DNA from: AV40 sp035568175
Lineage (GTDB): Bacteria > Verrucomicrobiota > Verrucomicrobiia > Chthoniobacterales > UBA10450
NCBI GenBank assembly: GCA_035568175.1
Contig: DATMON010000004.1
Coordinates: forward strand, 186,001 to 250,000
DNA: 64,000 nucleotides
Direction: 5' to 3'
The notes below the pieces were generated by a model. That model ran no database searches. It was not told the origin of the DNA and worked only from the letters and a program-made list of their open reading frames with translations. Shown in pieces: positions 8,003 to 18,448 of this stretch. The first letter of the stretch is position 1, and the number at the start of each line of letters is the position of its first letter. Made by a program: the position numbers and the translations under genes.

Positions 8003-10087
8003 GTGAAAAAAATCTGGGCTGTTCTAATTCTGGTTGTCGTTGTCTTCATCAGCTATGCCCCGGCGGTGCGCAACGGTTTTGTCTGGGACGACACGGCTTT
8101 GATTTTGCGCGATCCCCTGATCCGAAGCTGGCGACTGATACCGGAAGGCTTCAACCACTTCCTCTTCGTTGACGCGACTGCTTCGGATTTCTATCGACCG
8201 ATCCAACGACTCAGTTACACGATCGATTACGCGGCCTTTGCGTTTCGCCCTGGGCCATACCACATCACGAGTCTGCTTTGGCACAGCTTGGCGGCCATCG
8301 CGTTGCTGTTTTTCGCTGAAGAATTGCTCCTAAGCTTTGGTATCGAACGCCGGCGATGTCGATTGATTGCCTTAGGCGCGGCCCTGATCTGGGCGGTTCA
8401 TCCGGTGCAAAGCGCGGCGGTCGTTTATGTTTCTGGCCGGGCCGATCCACTCGCCGCCACATTTGGATTTCTTGGGCTGTTTTTGCTACTTCGCGCGTCG
8501 CGCATACTTGGTCCGCGCAAGCTGCTCCTTTTTGTCGGGAGCGCCGCGGCACTTCTTTTGAGCGCATTAAGCAAAGAATCCGGCCTGATTTTTCCAATAA
8601 TCGGACTCGCGTTTTTTCTGTGGAGAAGAAATTGGGCGGATCTTTGGAAAATGATCGCGGTAACCGCTTTTGTTACTGCGAGCTACTTCAGTTTGCGCGC
8701 AGGCGCAGAGCACGACCCGGCGCCATCGCTCAGTCCACCTCCTCCGCTACTTGTTAGGCCGATCATCGTCGCGCGAGCCGTGGCGGAATACACCGGTCTA
8801 ATCTTGTTTCCGCTGAACCTGCACATGGATCGCGACGTGGAAACGCAGCCTAGTGGTTTCAACGAAGCCAGCATGGCACGCGCGGCCTGGCGCGAACTGC
8901 AAACGCTGCTCGGTCTAGTTTTAATCACCGCGTTTTTTTACTGGCTGCTGCGGGCGCGCAAACGCAATCCCGCAGTGTTCATCGCTCTTCTTTTCACACT
9001 GATGACTTATCTACCGGTGAGCGGCGTTATCACTTTAAACGCAACCGCCGCGGAGCATTGGATCTATTTGCCGAGCGCATTTCTTTTTCTAGCCGTCGCT
9101 CTGGAAATTGCCGGGTTGGAAGAGAAGCTAAAATCGCGAAGGTCGACAACCCCGAATGAATCGGGGCTCGCGAAGCCGTTCGGAATCGCCACGTGGATCG
9201 CCGGATTGCTGGTGCTCTGGTTTGCATTTCTGGGCGGGCGCACTTTTGTCCGGACCTTCGATTGGAAAGATCAACGCACGTTTCTTGAGCGAACGATCGG
9301 CCATGGGGGCGATTCAGCACGAATGCTCATCAACCTGGGCGAGCTCGAGTTGACCGAGGGAAAATTAGAAGACGCGGCGGTCCATTTGCATGCTGCTTTG
9401 AAAAAGAAACCGGACCAACCGCTGGCTCTGATCAACCTCGCCGCGGTCGCATTGAAACAAAGCGACTTCAAGCTTGCGCGAAAACTACTGATGCGCGCGA
9501 CGCAAATGCCGCCGGTGGACGCGCAGGCGCATCAGCTATTGGCTGTTCTTGAAAATAAAGAGAGCGGGAAGGTCGATGTAATGCGAATGCGGCTGGCGTC
9601 GCGGACGGGCACGCCGAATTGGTCGATCGAGAAACGCTACATTCAGTTGCTCGACCAGACTGCCGGAACGTCGGCGGCGATCAACGAATTACTGAATAGT
9701 TTGCAACGAGAATGGTATCGCGCGGAGAGTTGGAAGTTGTTGAGCGATCTGCATGCGAAACTTGGACATTCCAAGCAAGCAACGGAAGCGCTCGCGCAAG
9801 CGGGCGCTTATGATGTTCATTTGCAAACGAACGCTCCGGAACCGGCAAATCTGAGCGCATCGCCGACCGCAAGTGCGTCACCGAGCGCAAGCGCTTCACC
9901 AAATGCAACCGCATCGGCAACGGCTTCGGCCGCTGTGAGCGAAAGCGCGCCGCCTAGTAAAGCAACGCGCGGAGTAAACGCTAAGACTGGGACATCACCC
10001 GTTTCTCCGCGGAAGAGCTCTCATAAGAAGAGCAGCATTGAAGACGCCGCCGAAATAGCCCCAACACCTGGCGGAGAACAAGAATAA
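8003..10087 (+). CDS. polytopic membrane protein with TPR repeats (TMTC/glycosyltransferase-like)
   Basis: 694 aa, GTG start. The N-terminus is a membrane segment followed by the NGFVWDD and SDFYRPIQ motifs seen in GT-C-type TMTC-like proteins, then about nine to ten further hydrophobic helices up to about residue 420. Residues about 430-600 contain TPR-like helix pairs (ARMLINLGELELTEGKLEDA, then PLALINLAAVAL). The last 90 aa are a low-complexity tail of A, S, P and T. The family is thought to include lipid-linked sugar transferases acting on exported proteins, but no activity can be assigned here. Convergent with the MFS gene. Confidence 0.75.
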   Translation: MKKIWAVLILVVVVFISYAPAVRNGFVWDDTALILRDPLIRSWRLIPEGFNHFLFVDATASDFYRPIQRLSYTIDYAAFAFRPGPYHITSLLWHSLAAIALLFFAEELLLSFGIERRRCRLIALGAALIWAVHPVQSAAVVYVSGRADPLAATFGFLGLFLLLRASRILGPRKLLLFVGSAAALLLSALSKESGLIFPIIGLAFFLWRRNWADLWKMIAVTAFVTASYFSLRAGAEHDPAPSLSPPPPLLVRPIIVARAVAEYTGLILFPLNLHMDRDVETQPSGFNEASMARAAWRELQTLLGLVLITAFFYWLLRARKRNPAVFIALLFTLMTYLPVSGVITLNATAAEHWIYLPSAFLFLAVALEIAGLEEKLKSRRSTTPNESGLAKPFGIATWIAGLLVLWFAFLGGRTFVRTFDWKDQRTFLERTIGHGGDSARMLINLGELELTEGKLEDAAVHLHAALKKKPDQPLALINLAAVALKQSDFKLARKLLMRATQMPPVDAQAHQLLAVLENKESGKVDVMRMRLASRTGTPNWSIEKRYIQLLDQTAGTSAAINELLNSLQREWYRAESWKLLSDLHAKLGHSKQATEALAQAGAYDVHLQTNAPEPANLSASPTASASPSASASPNATASATASAAVSESAPPSKATRGVNAKTGTSPVSPRKSSHKKSSIEDAAEIAPTPGGEQE

Positions 10088-10135
10088 ATCGTTTAGCGAT
10101 CCGATTGGTCGCATTGGCTTTTCTTTAGATCGATA

Positions 10136-11410
10136 TCAGACCGTCGCGGCTTCGACCCGCGCGGCGTCTCCGGGTAGATACTTTACTCCAGCAAACCACG
10201 CTAGGGCACCGATCAACATCACGACGGAGACGAAAAGGAAGGCGATGGTCATGTTCGTGTGGCCGGCGATAAAGCCAATGGTCGGAAACGCTGCCGCATC
10301 GCCAAAAAGGTGAATGACCAGGATATTCAGGGCGAAAGCAGAAGCTCGGACTTTGGGAAGCGTAACGTTCGCAAGCGCGGTGTTTGACGGGCCGGTATTC
10401 AAGAACATAAAAAAAACCGACGCAAACATCAGGTACCACGCCGCCGGAAATGGTGTAAACAAAAACACCACAAATAGCGGAAAGGCGAAGACCATTCCCC
10501 ACGCTGAAACGAGAAAATAGGAACCTGGCCAACGCTTGCGAAAGCGGTCTCCGAGCCAGCCACCTAGTAACGTGGAAGTCAATCCAGCCACCACGATAAT
10601 CACGCCGAAAAATTTCGTAGCCGACACCGGCTGGCCGCGAAATTGCAGATACGCTGCCACCCAAAACCCAATTCCACCGATCGCAAAAGTAAGCGCAGTT
10701 TGGGCGACACAATTAAGAACGTAAGACCGCGTGCGAATGAGCGAGATGTAATCTTGCAGACTGGCGCGCTGGCGCTCCGGTCGTGTTGCAGCACGCGCCC
10801 GCGGGTCACGCTGAGTGAAACAAAGCAGTCCGAGTAAAAGTCCAGGCGGCGTGACCAAGTAGAAAGCCCAGCGCCACCCCTCGTTACCAGGCGACGGACC
10901 GCCCAGATGTTCGCTGATCCACCCCCCAAGAACATATCCGAGCGCGCTTCCCACCGGAATTGCCGCGCAAAAGACAGCCATCACGCGCCCGCGAGTTTGC
11001 AGCGAAAAAAGATCGGCCAGAACTGTCGGCGCGGCCGGTCCATAACCACCCTCACCGATTCCAACAAAGATGCGGGTAATCAAGAGGGCGCCAAATGTGG
11101 CCGCCAAACCAGACGCACCGCTTGCTAAACTCCAAACAACTACCGCCGACCCAATGATGATCCAGCGAGAGAACCGATCCGACAGCCAACCCAAAGCCGG
11201 CGCGGCAAGCATGTACGTCACAAGAAACGCCGTCCCTAACACTCCCGTAATCGCCATCGCATTGCGATCGTTTGCCGCAAAAAATGTTTCTCGGATTTGC
11301 GGCTCGACCGCGGCCAGAACTTGACGGTCGATGTAATTGAAAAGATTAATCCCGAGCAGCAGGACCAGTGCGGTCCAAGCTCCGGGAGGAGGACGGTCTC
11401 TTGCTTCCAT
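10136..11410 (-). CDS. MFS transporter, spinster-like
   Basis: 424 aa from the ATG at 11410; TTG and GTG lie in frame just upstream. Twelve hydrophobic segments are apparent. The start NLFNYIDRQVLAAVEPQI and the loop 2-3 motif GWLSDRFSRW are typical of the spinster-like/anion-cation-symporter side of the major facilitator superfamily. GIGEGGYGPAAP in helix 5 also fits. Substrate cannot be read from the sequence; bacterial relatives carry organic acids, lipids or sugars. It is divergent from the acyltransferase-ligase fusion (about 55 nt between starts), so a lipid-related substrate is possible but unsupported. Confidence 0.85.
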   Translation of the reverse strand: MEARDRPPPGAWTALVLLLGINLFNYIDRQVLAAVEPQIRETFFAANDRNAMAITGVLGTAFLVTYMLAAPALGWLSDRFSRWIIIGSAVVVWSLASGASGLAATFGALLITRIFVGIGEGGYGPAAPTVLADLFSLQTRGRVMAVFCAAIPVGSALGYVLGGWISEHLGGPSPGNEGWRWAFYLVTPPGLLLGLLCFTQRDPRARAATRPERQRASLQDYISLIRTRSYVLNCVAQTALTFAIGGIGFWVAAYLQFRGQPVSATKFFGVIIVVAGLTSTLLGGWLGDRFRKRWPGSYFLVSAWGMVFAFPLFVVFLFTPFPAAWYLMFASVFFMFLNTGPSNTALANVTLPKVRASAFALNILVIHLFGDAAAFPTIGFIAGHTNMTIAFLFVSVVMLIGALAWFAGVKYLPGDAARVEAATV

Positions 11411-11466
11411 CACCAATTGCCGATTGGCAGATAAATGGCCACGCGTTAATTGTAAACAAATAAACG

Positions 11467-13671
11467 ATGCCTCACATGTCCGCGGGTGAGCGCGCGCTCC
11501 ATTTTTTTGGCCGGCCGCTCGTCAGAATTTTCTATCGCGTCCACGCCCTCGGTCTCGAACATTTGCCGGCGGGCGGCTTCCTTCTTTTGCCCAATCACAT
11601 CACCTGGGTCGATGCCCTCGTCCTCCAGTTCGCTTGCCCGCGACCGATTCGTTACATCATCGACCAGGAATTTTATCGCAAACCGGTGCTGCGGCCGTTT
11701 CTGCGCACTGTTGGCTGCATCCCAATCGACGTCCGCCATTCGCGTTCAGCGATTCGCGCTGCAACCGAACGACTTGCCGCGGGCGAGATTGTCTGTCTTT
11801 TTCCCGAAGGCCAGCTCACGCGATCAGGGACATTACTTCGCCTCCGCCGGGGCTACGAATTGATTGCCCAACACGCGAACGCGACCGTCGTCCCAGTTTG
11901 GCTCGATCGCCTCTGGGGTTCGATCTTTTCATTTCAAGGAGGAAAGTTCTTCACCAAATGGCCGAAGGAAATTCCTTATCTTGTCACGGTCGCGTTCGGC
12001 AGACCGCTTGAGGCAAAGGCAGCCGACATTGCAACCGTCCGGGAGGAGTTGCTCAAACTTGGTGAGCTCTGCTACAGCCGGCGACCTTCGTTAGATCGAC
12101 ATCTGGCCGAAGAATGTGTCCGCGGATTGAAACGCCGGCGTTTTTCAATTGCAGTCATCGATGGGATCGATAACAGCGAATTGAGCCGTGGTAAATTACT
12201 CGGGGCGGCTGCGGCCCTCAGTCGTTATCTCCGAAAAGAATTTTCCGACAAACGGATCGCGATCGTTTTGCCTGCCGGCAAAGGTTCAATGGTGGCGAAT
12301 CTGGCCGTCGCGCTCGCCGGAAAAGTGGCGGTCGATCTGAATTTCACGGCTGGACGCAGCGCGAACGAGTCCGCCTGCAAGCGTGCTGATCTGCGCGTTG
12401 CAATCTCAGCCACGCCATTCATGGAACGAGTGAAAGATTTTCCATGGCCGCAACGCACCCTGAAACTGGACGAATTGATGCCGCGACTGAAATCGCGAAT
12501 TCTTCTCTGGTGGATGGCGTCGACCTTCGTCCCCACGCCCTTGCTTCTGCGATTGCTCCAGATTCCGAAACGAGGCGGTAGTGACGAAGCCGTCGTGCTT
12601 TTTACCAGCGGGAGTTCCGGAGAACCCAAAGGCGTGGTTCTCTCTCATCGCAACATCGTCGGCAACGTTTCCCAGTTTCGCGAGCTACTCGATGCGAAAA
12701 AGGAAGATGCGATTCTCGCGTCGCTTCCGTTTTTCCACAGCTTCGGATCGACCGTGACACTTTGGTATCCGTTGATCGAAGGCGTCCGCATCGTCACGTA
12801 TCCAAGTCCGCTCGAAGTAGCGAAGAACGCCGCGCTGATCGAAAAATACAAACTCACACTCCTTCTCGCGACCCCAACTTTCCTACGCGGCTATTTACGG
12901 AAGGCAGAGTCCCAGCAACTCCGCAGTCTGCGGCTCGTCATTACTGGCGCTGAAAAACTTCCGCTCGATTTGGCCAAAGCATTCGAGGAACGATTTCGAC
13001 AGCATGTCTTTGAAGGATACGGGTTGACTGAGACTTCGCCGGTCGTGAGCGTGAACCTGCCCGACCCGCAACCGACCAAACCCGGCGAGCAAGTACAGCC
13101 ATCGAGTCGTCTAGGATCAGTCGGGAAAATGGCGCCGGGCATCGCAGCCGAAATTCGGGAGCCGGAGACCGATCGAAAACTTTCGCTGCATGAGACCGGA
13201 ATGGTTTGGTTTCGCGGCGTTAATATTTTCGATGGTTATTTACACGACGAGAAACGCACGGCGGACGTTTTGCAGGACGGCTGGTTCAAAACCGGCGACA
13301 TCGGCCGATTCGACGAAGACGGATTTCTTTACATCGAAGGACGGCTTTCGCGCTTCTCAAAAATCGGTGGCGAAATGGTACCGCATGAGGCCGTCGAACA
13401 AAGGATTATCGAGTTGCTCGGCTTCTCCGGAAAAGACGAACGCGTAATCGCAATCGTCGGAGTGCAGGATGAGGCCAAAGGCGAAGCGCTTGTCTTGCTC
13501 GCCGGGGTTGATGTCGATCTTGCGCAACTCCGTGAGAAGCTTCGCGAATCCGGCGTTCCAAACTTGTGGATTCCAAAGAAAATTTGTCGTGTAGATTCAA
13601 TTCCTGTCCTGGCCTCCGGCAAACTCGATCTCTCACAGTGCGCTGTGCTCGCAGGGAACCTGCTCACTTGA
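11467..13671 (+). CDS. Aas-like fusion: PlsC-type acyltransferase plus acyl-CoA/ACP ligase
   Basis: 734 aa. Residues about 1-220 are a lysophospholipid acyltransferase with the H-x4-D motif NHITWVD (H44, D49) and FPEGQLTRSG near 112. Residues about 230-734 are an AMP-forming ligase: P-loop LFTSGSSGEPKG near 377, GYGLTETSPV, GWFKTGDIG and a final K near GKLD. E. coli Aas has the same domain order: it activates fatty acids and re-acylates 2-acyl-lysophosphatidylethanolamine at the inner membrane. Unlike Aas there is no MFS domain in the chain, but an MFS gene is divergently adjacent. The cyclase-TPR gene follows after 9 nt, so they may form one transcript. Confidence 0.88.
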   Translation: MPHMSAGERALHFFGRPLVRIFYRVHALGLEHLPAGGFLLLPNHITWVDALVLQFACPRPIRYIIDQEFYRKPVLRPFLRTVGCIPIDVRHSRSAIRAATERLAAGEIVCLFPEGQLTRSGTLLRLRRGYELIAQHANATVVPVWLDRLWGSIFSFQGGKFFTKWPKEIPYLVTVAFGRPLEAKAADIATVREELLKLGELCYSRRPSLDRHLAEECVRGLKRRRFSIAVIDGIDNSELSRGKLLGAAAALSRYLRKEFSDKRIAIVLPAGKGSMVANLAVALAGKVAVDLNFTAGRSANESACKRADLRVAISATPFMERVKDFPWPQRTLKLDELMPRLKSRILLWWMASTFVPTPLLLRLLQIPKRGGSDEAVVLFTSGSSGEPKGVVLSHRNIVGNVSQFRELLDAKKEDAILASLPFFHSFGSTVTLWYPLIEGVRIVTYPSPLEVAKNAALIEKYKLTLLLATPTFLRGYLRKAESQQLRSLRLVITGAEKLPLDLAKAFEERFRQHVFEGYGLTETSPVVSVNLPDPQPTKPGEQVQPSSRLGSVGKMAPGIAAEIREPETDRKLSLHETGMVWFRGVNIFDGYLHDEKRTADVLQDGWFKTGDIGRFDEDGFLYIEGRLSRFSKIGGEMVPHEAVEQRIIELLGFSGKDERVIAIVGVQDEAKGEALVLLAGVDVDLAQLREKLRESGVPNLWIPKKICRVDSIPVLASGKLDLSQCAVLAGNLLT

Positions 13672-13680
13672 AAAACTCTA

Positions 13681-16600
13681 ATGAAAGATAAAACCCTGGC
13701 TCCGGCGAATTCCCGCGAGGAACGGATTGCCCAACTGCGCGCAGCTATCGAAGCCCAGGAAGCGATGCGCCCTGCGCTCGGCCACGCTACCGTTGAGCTC
13801 AGTCTCAAACCTCTGCGAGGAATGCTCGAGTCGTTGCTCACCGATGAGACTGCCTCGACGGACAATGATGGAACGTCCGGCGAACTTTTGCAGCGGCTGC
13901 AAAGTTATATCCCAAAACAGTTGGCAGATAAAATACGCACCAGCGGCCATATCGAAGGGGAGCGACGGCAGGTAACTGTAATATTCGCTGACATTTCGGG
14001 TTTCACGGCGCTTTCCGAACGCCTGGATGCGGAAGAGGTCGCATCCTTCGCGAATGATTGCATGAAGGAATTAACCGCCGCGGTTTACCACTACGAAGGC
14101 ATGGTCGACAAATTTATTGGAGATTGCGTGATGGCAGTTTTTGGGGCGCCCATCGCGTTGGAAGACGACGCGGAACGGGCGCTGCGTGCCAGCTTGGCGA
14201 TGAGAGAACGGCTCGAGGCATTTAACCGCCGATGGATTGATAAACTGAAAGAGCCGTTGAGCCTGCATATTGGCATCAACTCGGGCACCGTGATTGCAGG
14301 TAATGTCGGCAATGACCTGCGGATGAGTTACACGGTCATGGGCGACACCGTGAATGTGGCCTCTCGGCTCGAAAGCGCCGCCACACGCGGCCAGATTTTC
14401 GTCAGCCAAAGCACTCACCGATTAACGCACGGCGCGTTCAATTTCAAGGCGCTCGAGCCAATTCGGGTAAAGGGAAAGAAAGAGTCGCTTCCGATTTTCG
14501 AATTAATTGGGGCGAAGATCCAGCCGGAGAAAGCACGAGGCCTTGAAGGTCTCGTCTCTCCGCTGATGGGCCGTGATAACGAGTTGGCAATGCTGGAGAA
14601 ATGCCTCAGTGCAGTCGACGCTGGTAAAGGATCCATCGCATTTGTTTATGGTGAAGCTGGTGTCGGGAAAACCCGTTTGCTGGCGGACATACGTCAACAC
14701 GAAGCGGGCAATTTTACCTGGCTTGAAGGCCGATGTTTTGCATTCAGCAATGCACTAAGTTACGGACCGTTCCTGGATTTATTGCGCCGCCACGTCGGCA
14801 TCGCTGACGAACAGGGAGAAGATGCAGCACAAGCCGCGCTTCGCTCTTACACAGACAAAATGTTTCCCGGAGAAGCGGATGTTTATCCTGTCCTGGCGCA
14901 ACTGCTCGTTTTGCATCTCTCCGATGCCGATCTCGAAATCTTGAAGCAGGTAAAAGGAGAGGCATTCCGCGTCCGGCTCTTTGCAATCATCGAGCAACTC
15001 TTGCTGCGCTTAGCCGAAGAAAAGCCCGTGGTTATTCTGCTGGAGGATCTTCATTGGGCCGATCATAGCTCGATCGAGCTTCTTAGTCATCTCCTGCCTC
15101 TGACGGCTCGCGGGCGGGTGGGCATCGTCGGAGTGAGCCGCTCTGCCAATGAGCCGGCCGGAAATTGGGAAAAACTCCGGCCAGCCCTGGAGCAGCATCG
15201 AGAGCGCTTGACGGAAGTCTCGCTCGACCCGCTCTCCGCGGAATCGAGCCGCGGTTTAGTCGAACAGTTGCTCGGCGGAAATTATCTCCCCGAAAAACTG
15301 AGCGAAGAAATTCTCGATAAATCTGGTGGCAACCCATTCTTTCTCGAGGAAGTGCTGCGTTCGCTAATTGAGAGAGGCGCTCTAACCAGGAGCGAACAGG
15401 GCTGGGAGGTCAGCGCGCTGGTCGAAACGCTTCGGGTCCCCGATACATTGCAGGGAGTGCTGCTCTCGCGCTTGGACCGTCTTCCGGAAGAGTCAAAGCG
15501 GGTCATCCAAAAAGCAGCCGTCATCGGTCGCGTGTTCTTTTATCGGATTCTGGAGCAAATGGGCGGCGGACAAGATCAACTCGATCCGCAATTGAGCACG
15601 TTGCAGGAAGCGGATCTGGTGCGGGAACGTTCACGGGTCCCGGAAGTGGAATATATTTTCAAGCACGCGCTAACGCAGGAGGTGGCGTACCAGACCCTGC
15701 TCGCTCCCGCCCGAAAACTTCTTCATCGCAACGTCGGCGAAGCCATGGAAAAAACTTTCGCAGAACGCATCGAGGAATTCAGCGGGCTCCTCGCCTACCA
15801 CTATTTCTGCGCGGAATCGTGGGAAAAAGCGCTTCAGCGTTCAGTCGAATCAGCCGATGGTGCGTTCCGTGTTTGCGCCTACGCTGAGGCGCGTTCGCAT
15901 TATCAGCGCGCGCTGGAATGCCTCGAGCGTTTTGAAAAAGATCCGCCACACCTGCGGCAGTACATCGATATCACAATCAAGTTAGTAGGCGCGTCGCTTC
16001 AGGCTGAATCGCCGGAAAAGAATCTTGCCCGGCTGCTGGAGGCCGAGGCCGTAGCCCAAACACTGGACGATCCGGTGCGGCTGGGGCGCGTTCAACTCTG
16101 GATCGGACGCGCCCATTATTACGGCGGCAAATTGCGGGAGGCGATTGGTTACTTCCAGAAAGTCCTGGCCGTTGCCCCGATGCTGGGAGATCCCGAATTG
16201 ATGGCGCTGCCCGGGGCGGTCATCGGACGCGTTCTCTTCATGCAAGGTCAATTCCAGAAGTCTCTCCAACTGCTCGACCAGGCGATTCCACTTCTCGAAG
16301 CGGCAAACAACCGCCACGAAATGCTTTTCGCCTATATATATCGCGGCGCCTCCCGCACCTGCCTGGGAGATCACTCAGCCGGCTTATCAGATTTGAAAAG
16401 TGCGCTCAAAATCGCTCGACTAAGCCAGGATCAAAATGCAGAAGCGATGGCCCACACTGGCCTCGCACTGGTGCAAATGTTTGCCGGTAATTACACCGCC
16501 GGAATGGAGAGCGCGCGTACGGCCCTGGCCGTTGCGGAAAAAAGCGGCGACGCCATGTTTCGTTATTCGAGTAACTCTTTTGTCGCTTGGGCACTTGCAG

Positions 16601-17091
16601 GCTTGGGAAAATTTCCGGAATCGCTGAAACACTGGGCGGCTGCCCGCGATGCGGCCAAACCGTTGGGTGGGCGCTTGCTTTTCCGAGAGTCGTTCGCGGC
16701 GATTGAAGCGGAAACGCTCTTGCAAGCTGGCAATACGAACGCGGCGCTCACTCAAGCCGAGGAAGCTCTCACCTTGGCCAAGGTTGCGGGCAGCGCGATC
16801 GCCGAAGCGCTGGCAGAGCGCGCGTTGGGTCGAACGCTGACCGCAATTCCGGATAGGGTCGGAGAAGCTCTTGCCCATGTCTCGAAGAGCTCCACGATCC
16901 TGGAAAAAATTGGAGCTAAATACGATCTTGCGCGCACCATGCTCGCTCAAGCAAAAGCAGAGATCGCTTGTGCCGATCCGAACAGTGCGGCCAAGACATT
17001 GGAGAAGGCGGTGTCACTCGCCCGCGAATGCAATCTTGCAGCCGAAGAATCAGCGGCCCGCACTTTGTTGGCCGAGCTCGGAAAGGCTTGA
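13681..17091 (+). CDS. class III nucleotide cyclase-AAA/NB-ARC-like ATPase-TPR signalling protein
   Basis: 1136 aa. An N-terminal helical region of about 90 aa is followed by a class III cyclase domain (about 95-265): VTVIFADISGFTALSER carries a metal-binding Asp, MVDKFIGDCVMAVFGAP the second Asp, and DTVNVASRLESAA the transition-state region, so it looks catalytically complete. An ATPase domain follows with Walker A GEAGVGKTRLL near 323 and a Walker B-like VVILLEDLHWAD near 455. The remainder (about 690-1136) is TPR-like helical repeats. This architecture is widespread in soil bacteria; ligand and output are unknown. It begins 9 nt after the acyltransferase-ligase stop. Its 3' end overlaps the convergent SGNH gene by 42 nt. 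Confidence 0.88.
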   Translation: MKDKTLAPANSREERIAQLRAAIEAQEAMRPALGHATVELSLKPLRGMLESLLTDETASTDNDGTSGELLQRLQSYIPKQLADKIRTSGHIEGERRQVTVIFADISGFTALSERLDAEEVASFANDCMKELTAAVYHYEGMVDKFIGDCVMAVFGAPIALEDDAERALRASLAMRERLEAFNRRWIDKLKEPLSLHIGINSGTVIAGNVGNDLRMSYTVMGDTVNVASRLESAATRGQIFVSQSTHRLTHGAFNFKALEPIRVKGKKESLPIFELIGAKIQPEKARGLEGLVSPLMGRDNELAMLEKCLSAVDAGKGSIAFVYGEAGVGKTRLLADIRQHEAGNFTWLEGRCFAFSNALSYGPFLDLLRRHVGIADEQGEDAAQAALRSYTDKMFPGEADVYPVLAQLLVLHLSDADLEILKQVKGEAFRVRLFAIIEQLLLRLAEEKPVVILLEDLHWADHSSIELLSHLLPLTARGRVGIVGVSRSANEPAGNWEKLRPALEQHRERLTEVSLDPLSAESSRGLVEQLLGGNYLPEKLSEEILDKSGGNPFFLEEVLRSLIERGALTRSEQGWEVSALVETLRVPDTLQGVLLSRLDRLPEESKRVIQKAAVIGRVFFYRILEQMGGGQDQLDPQLSTLQEADLVRERSRVPEVEYIFKHALTQEVAYQTLLAPARKLLHRNVGEAMEKTFAERIEEFSGLLAYHYFCAESWEKALQRSVESADGAFRVCAYAEARSHYQRALECLERFEKDPPHLRQYIDITIKLVGASLQAESPEKNLARLLEAEAVAQTLDDPVRLGRVQLWIGRAHYYGGKLREAIGYFQKVLAVAPMLGDPELMALPGAVIGRVLFMQGQFQKSLQLLDQAIPLLEAANNRHEMLFAYIYRGASRTCLGDHSAGLSDLKSALKIARLSQDQNAEAMAHTGLALVQMFAGNYTAGMESARTALAVAEKSGDAMFRYSSNSFVAWALAGLGKFPESLKHWAAARDAAKPLGGRLLFRESFAAIEAETLLQAGNTNAALTQAEEALTLAKVAGSAIAEALAERALGRTLTAIPDRVGEALAHVSKSSTILEKIGAKYDLARTMLAQAKAEIACADPNSAAKTLEKAVSLARECNLAAEESAARTLLAELGKA

Positions 17092-18306
17092 AGCGCTTGT
17101 CTTCCGCTCGATTCCCAGAAACTCCAGACTCGGTGGAAGCGCGCTAAACGCAGCTTTCGCCAGAACGCTGTGCCCTTTCACCGAGGGATGCCATGCATCC
17201 ATGGCATGGATCAATTCCGCCCGGCCGATGTCCACATTCGACAACGCGTCAGAATATCGCAGCTGCACATTTAAAGAGTGCGCGCGCTTCAATTCACCGA
17301 CCATTTTTCGCAGCTCCTCATTGATCTTCAGCGCCAACTTGATCATCCCTTTTCGATATTCCGGCTTCATCGAAATAAAATGCTGATAGTCCACTTCGAG
17401 ATATGGATAGAGCTTTGGATTTTGGGCCTTGAGCGCTTCAGTCTGCTCTCGCGCTTTAAAAAACGCTTCAAAATTTACCAGCCCATAAACCACGATCGAC
17501 ACTTTGTGGTTCTCGGTTTGAGCGCGGCTAATCAAACGCCGCACCTGTCGCTCGTAATTTTCGCGAAATGTTTTCGTCAATTGTTCAAAATACTTCTCGG
17601 GATGCTCGCGTTCACTGGTCGAGATTCCCGCCGCCCAATCCAAATTGTTATGCCCGATCCAGAGTAGAATCAGATCAGGATACCGGCGACTCTTGAGCAC
17701 TTGATCAACTTGACCCGAAAAGTTGCGCGTGCGGATAAGCTGCCGAGCAAAGCTTGCTTTCGCATTTCCGGGATCCACCAGCGCGCCAACACCGCTGTAT
17801 TCGGTCGCGACCAGCGGAGTGATTTTTTGCAGCTGCTCGAAGACACTGTAAACGCTGTCTGGCGAAGGATCGGTATCAAGAAACCAATCCCTGCCTCGTC
17901 GGGTGCGCGCCCGCCAAAACGTGCTTGGAATCGATGAAACGTAAGCGTCTTTCGAAAGGCTGTCGCCGATCATCGCGACATGCGGCAGCCGCGCCACCAG
18001 CTCGCCGCGGCTAATCTGCTTTTGTCTGTACTTCAAATAATCGGCGTGAAAGCGGCTCTGCGGATCGGCCACCTGGTCCAAGTAATTCGGGCTCACTGCC
18101 GTCGCAGACTTCATAAACAGATGATCAGGCAGTAAAAGTATATCCGCCGCCGCAACCCCTGCCGCCTCGCCAATGTTTTCCGAAGGCTTGGGAGAAGACA
18201 AAGCGTTCGATGTCGCAGCAGATGCAGCCTCCAGCGCCGGCCAACCGAGAACCAAAACTGTAGCGACTAAACTCTGGAGATCCCTTCGCACAATACGCAC
18301 CCACAT
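17050..18306 (-). CDS. exported SGNH/GDSL-type hydrolase
   Basis: 418 aa from the ATG at 18306; the frame is open to a TTG at 18345, but the ATG gives a clean signal peptide (VATVLVLGWPALEAASA). SGNH blocks are visible: MIGDSLSKD with nucleophile Ser near residue 110, LLWIGHNNLDW (block III with its Asn), and DAWHPSVKGH, the Asp-x-x-His pair near the C-terminus. Family members are esterases, lipases or acetyl-polysaccharide esterases, often acting on cell-surface glycans. The substrate is unknown. Its 3' end overlaps the cyclase gene by 42 nt. Confidence 0.85.
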   Translation of the reverse strand: MWVRIVRRDLQSLVATVLVLGWPALEAASAATSNALSSPKPSENIGEAAGVAAADILLLPDHLFMKSATAVSPNYLDQVADPQSRFHADYLKYRQKQISRGELVARLPHVAMIGDSLSKDAYVSSIPSTFWRARTRRGRDWFLDTDPSPDSVYSVFEQLQKITPLVATEYSGVGALVDPGNAKASFARQLIRTRNFSGQVDQVLKSRRYPDLILLWIGHNNLDWAAGISTSEREHPEKYFEQLTKTFRENYERQVRRLISRAQTENHKVSIVVYGLVNFEAFFKAREQTEALKAQNPKLYPYLEVDYQHFISMKPEYRKGMIKLALKINEELRKMVGELKRAHSLNVQLRYSDALSNVDIGRAELIHAMDAWHPSVKGHSVLAKAAFSALPPSLEFLGIERKTSASSLSELGQQSAGR

Positions 18307-18448
18307 TTCGCAAATGAATTCCGCCGACAGCGCGCTCTTTGTCAATTAGGTTTGAAATTGTCCATCTTCCGCGGTTACGCCAAATCCATTGCGCTGGACT
18401 TGCTGCGCTCGCCGAGGTCGACTGAATATCGCAAGATTATTTAATTCG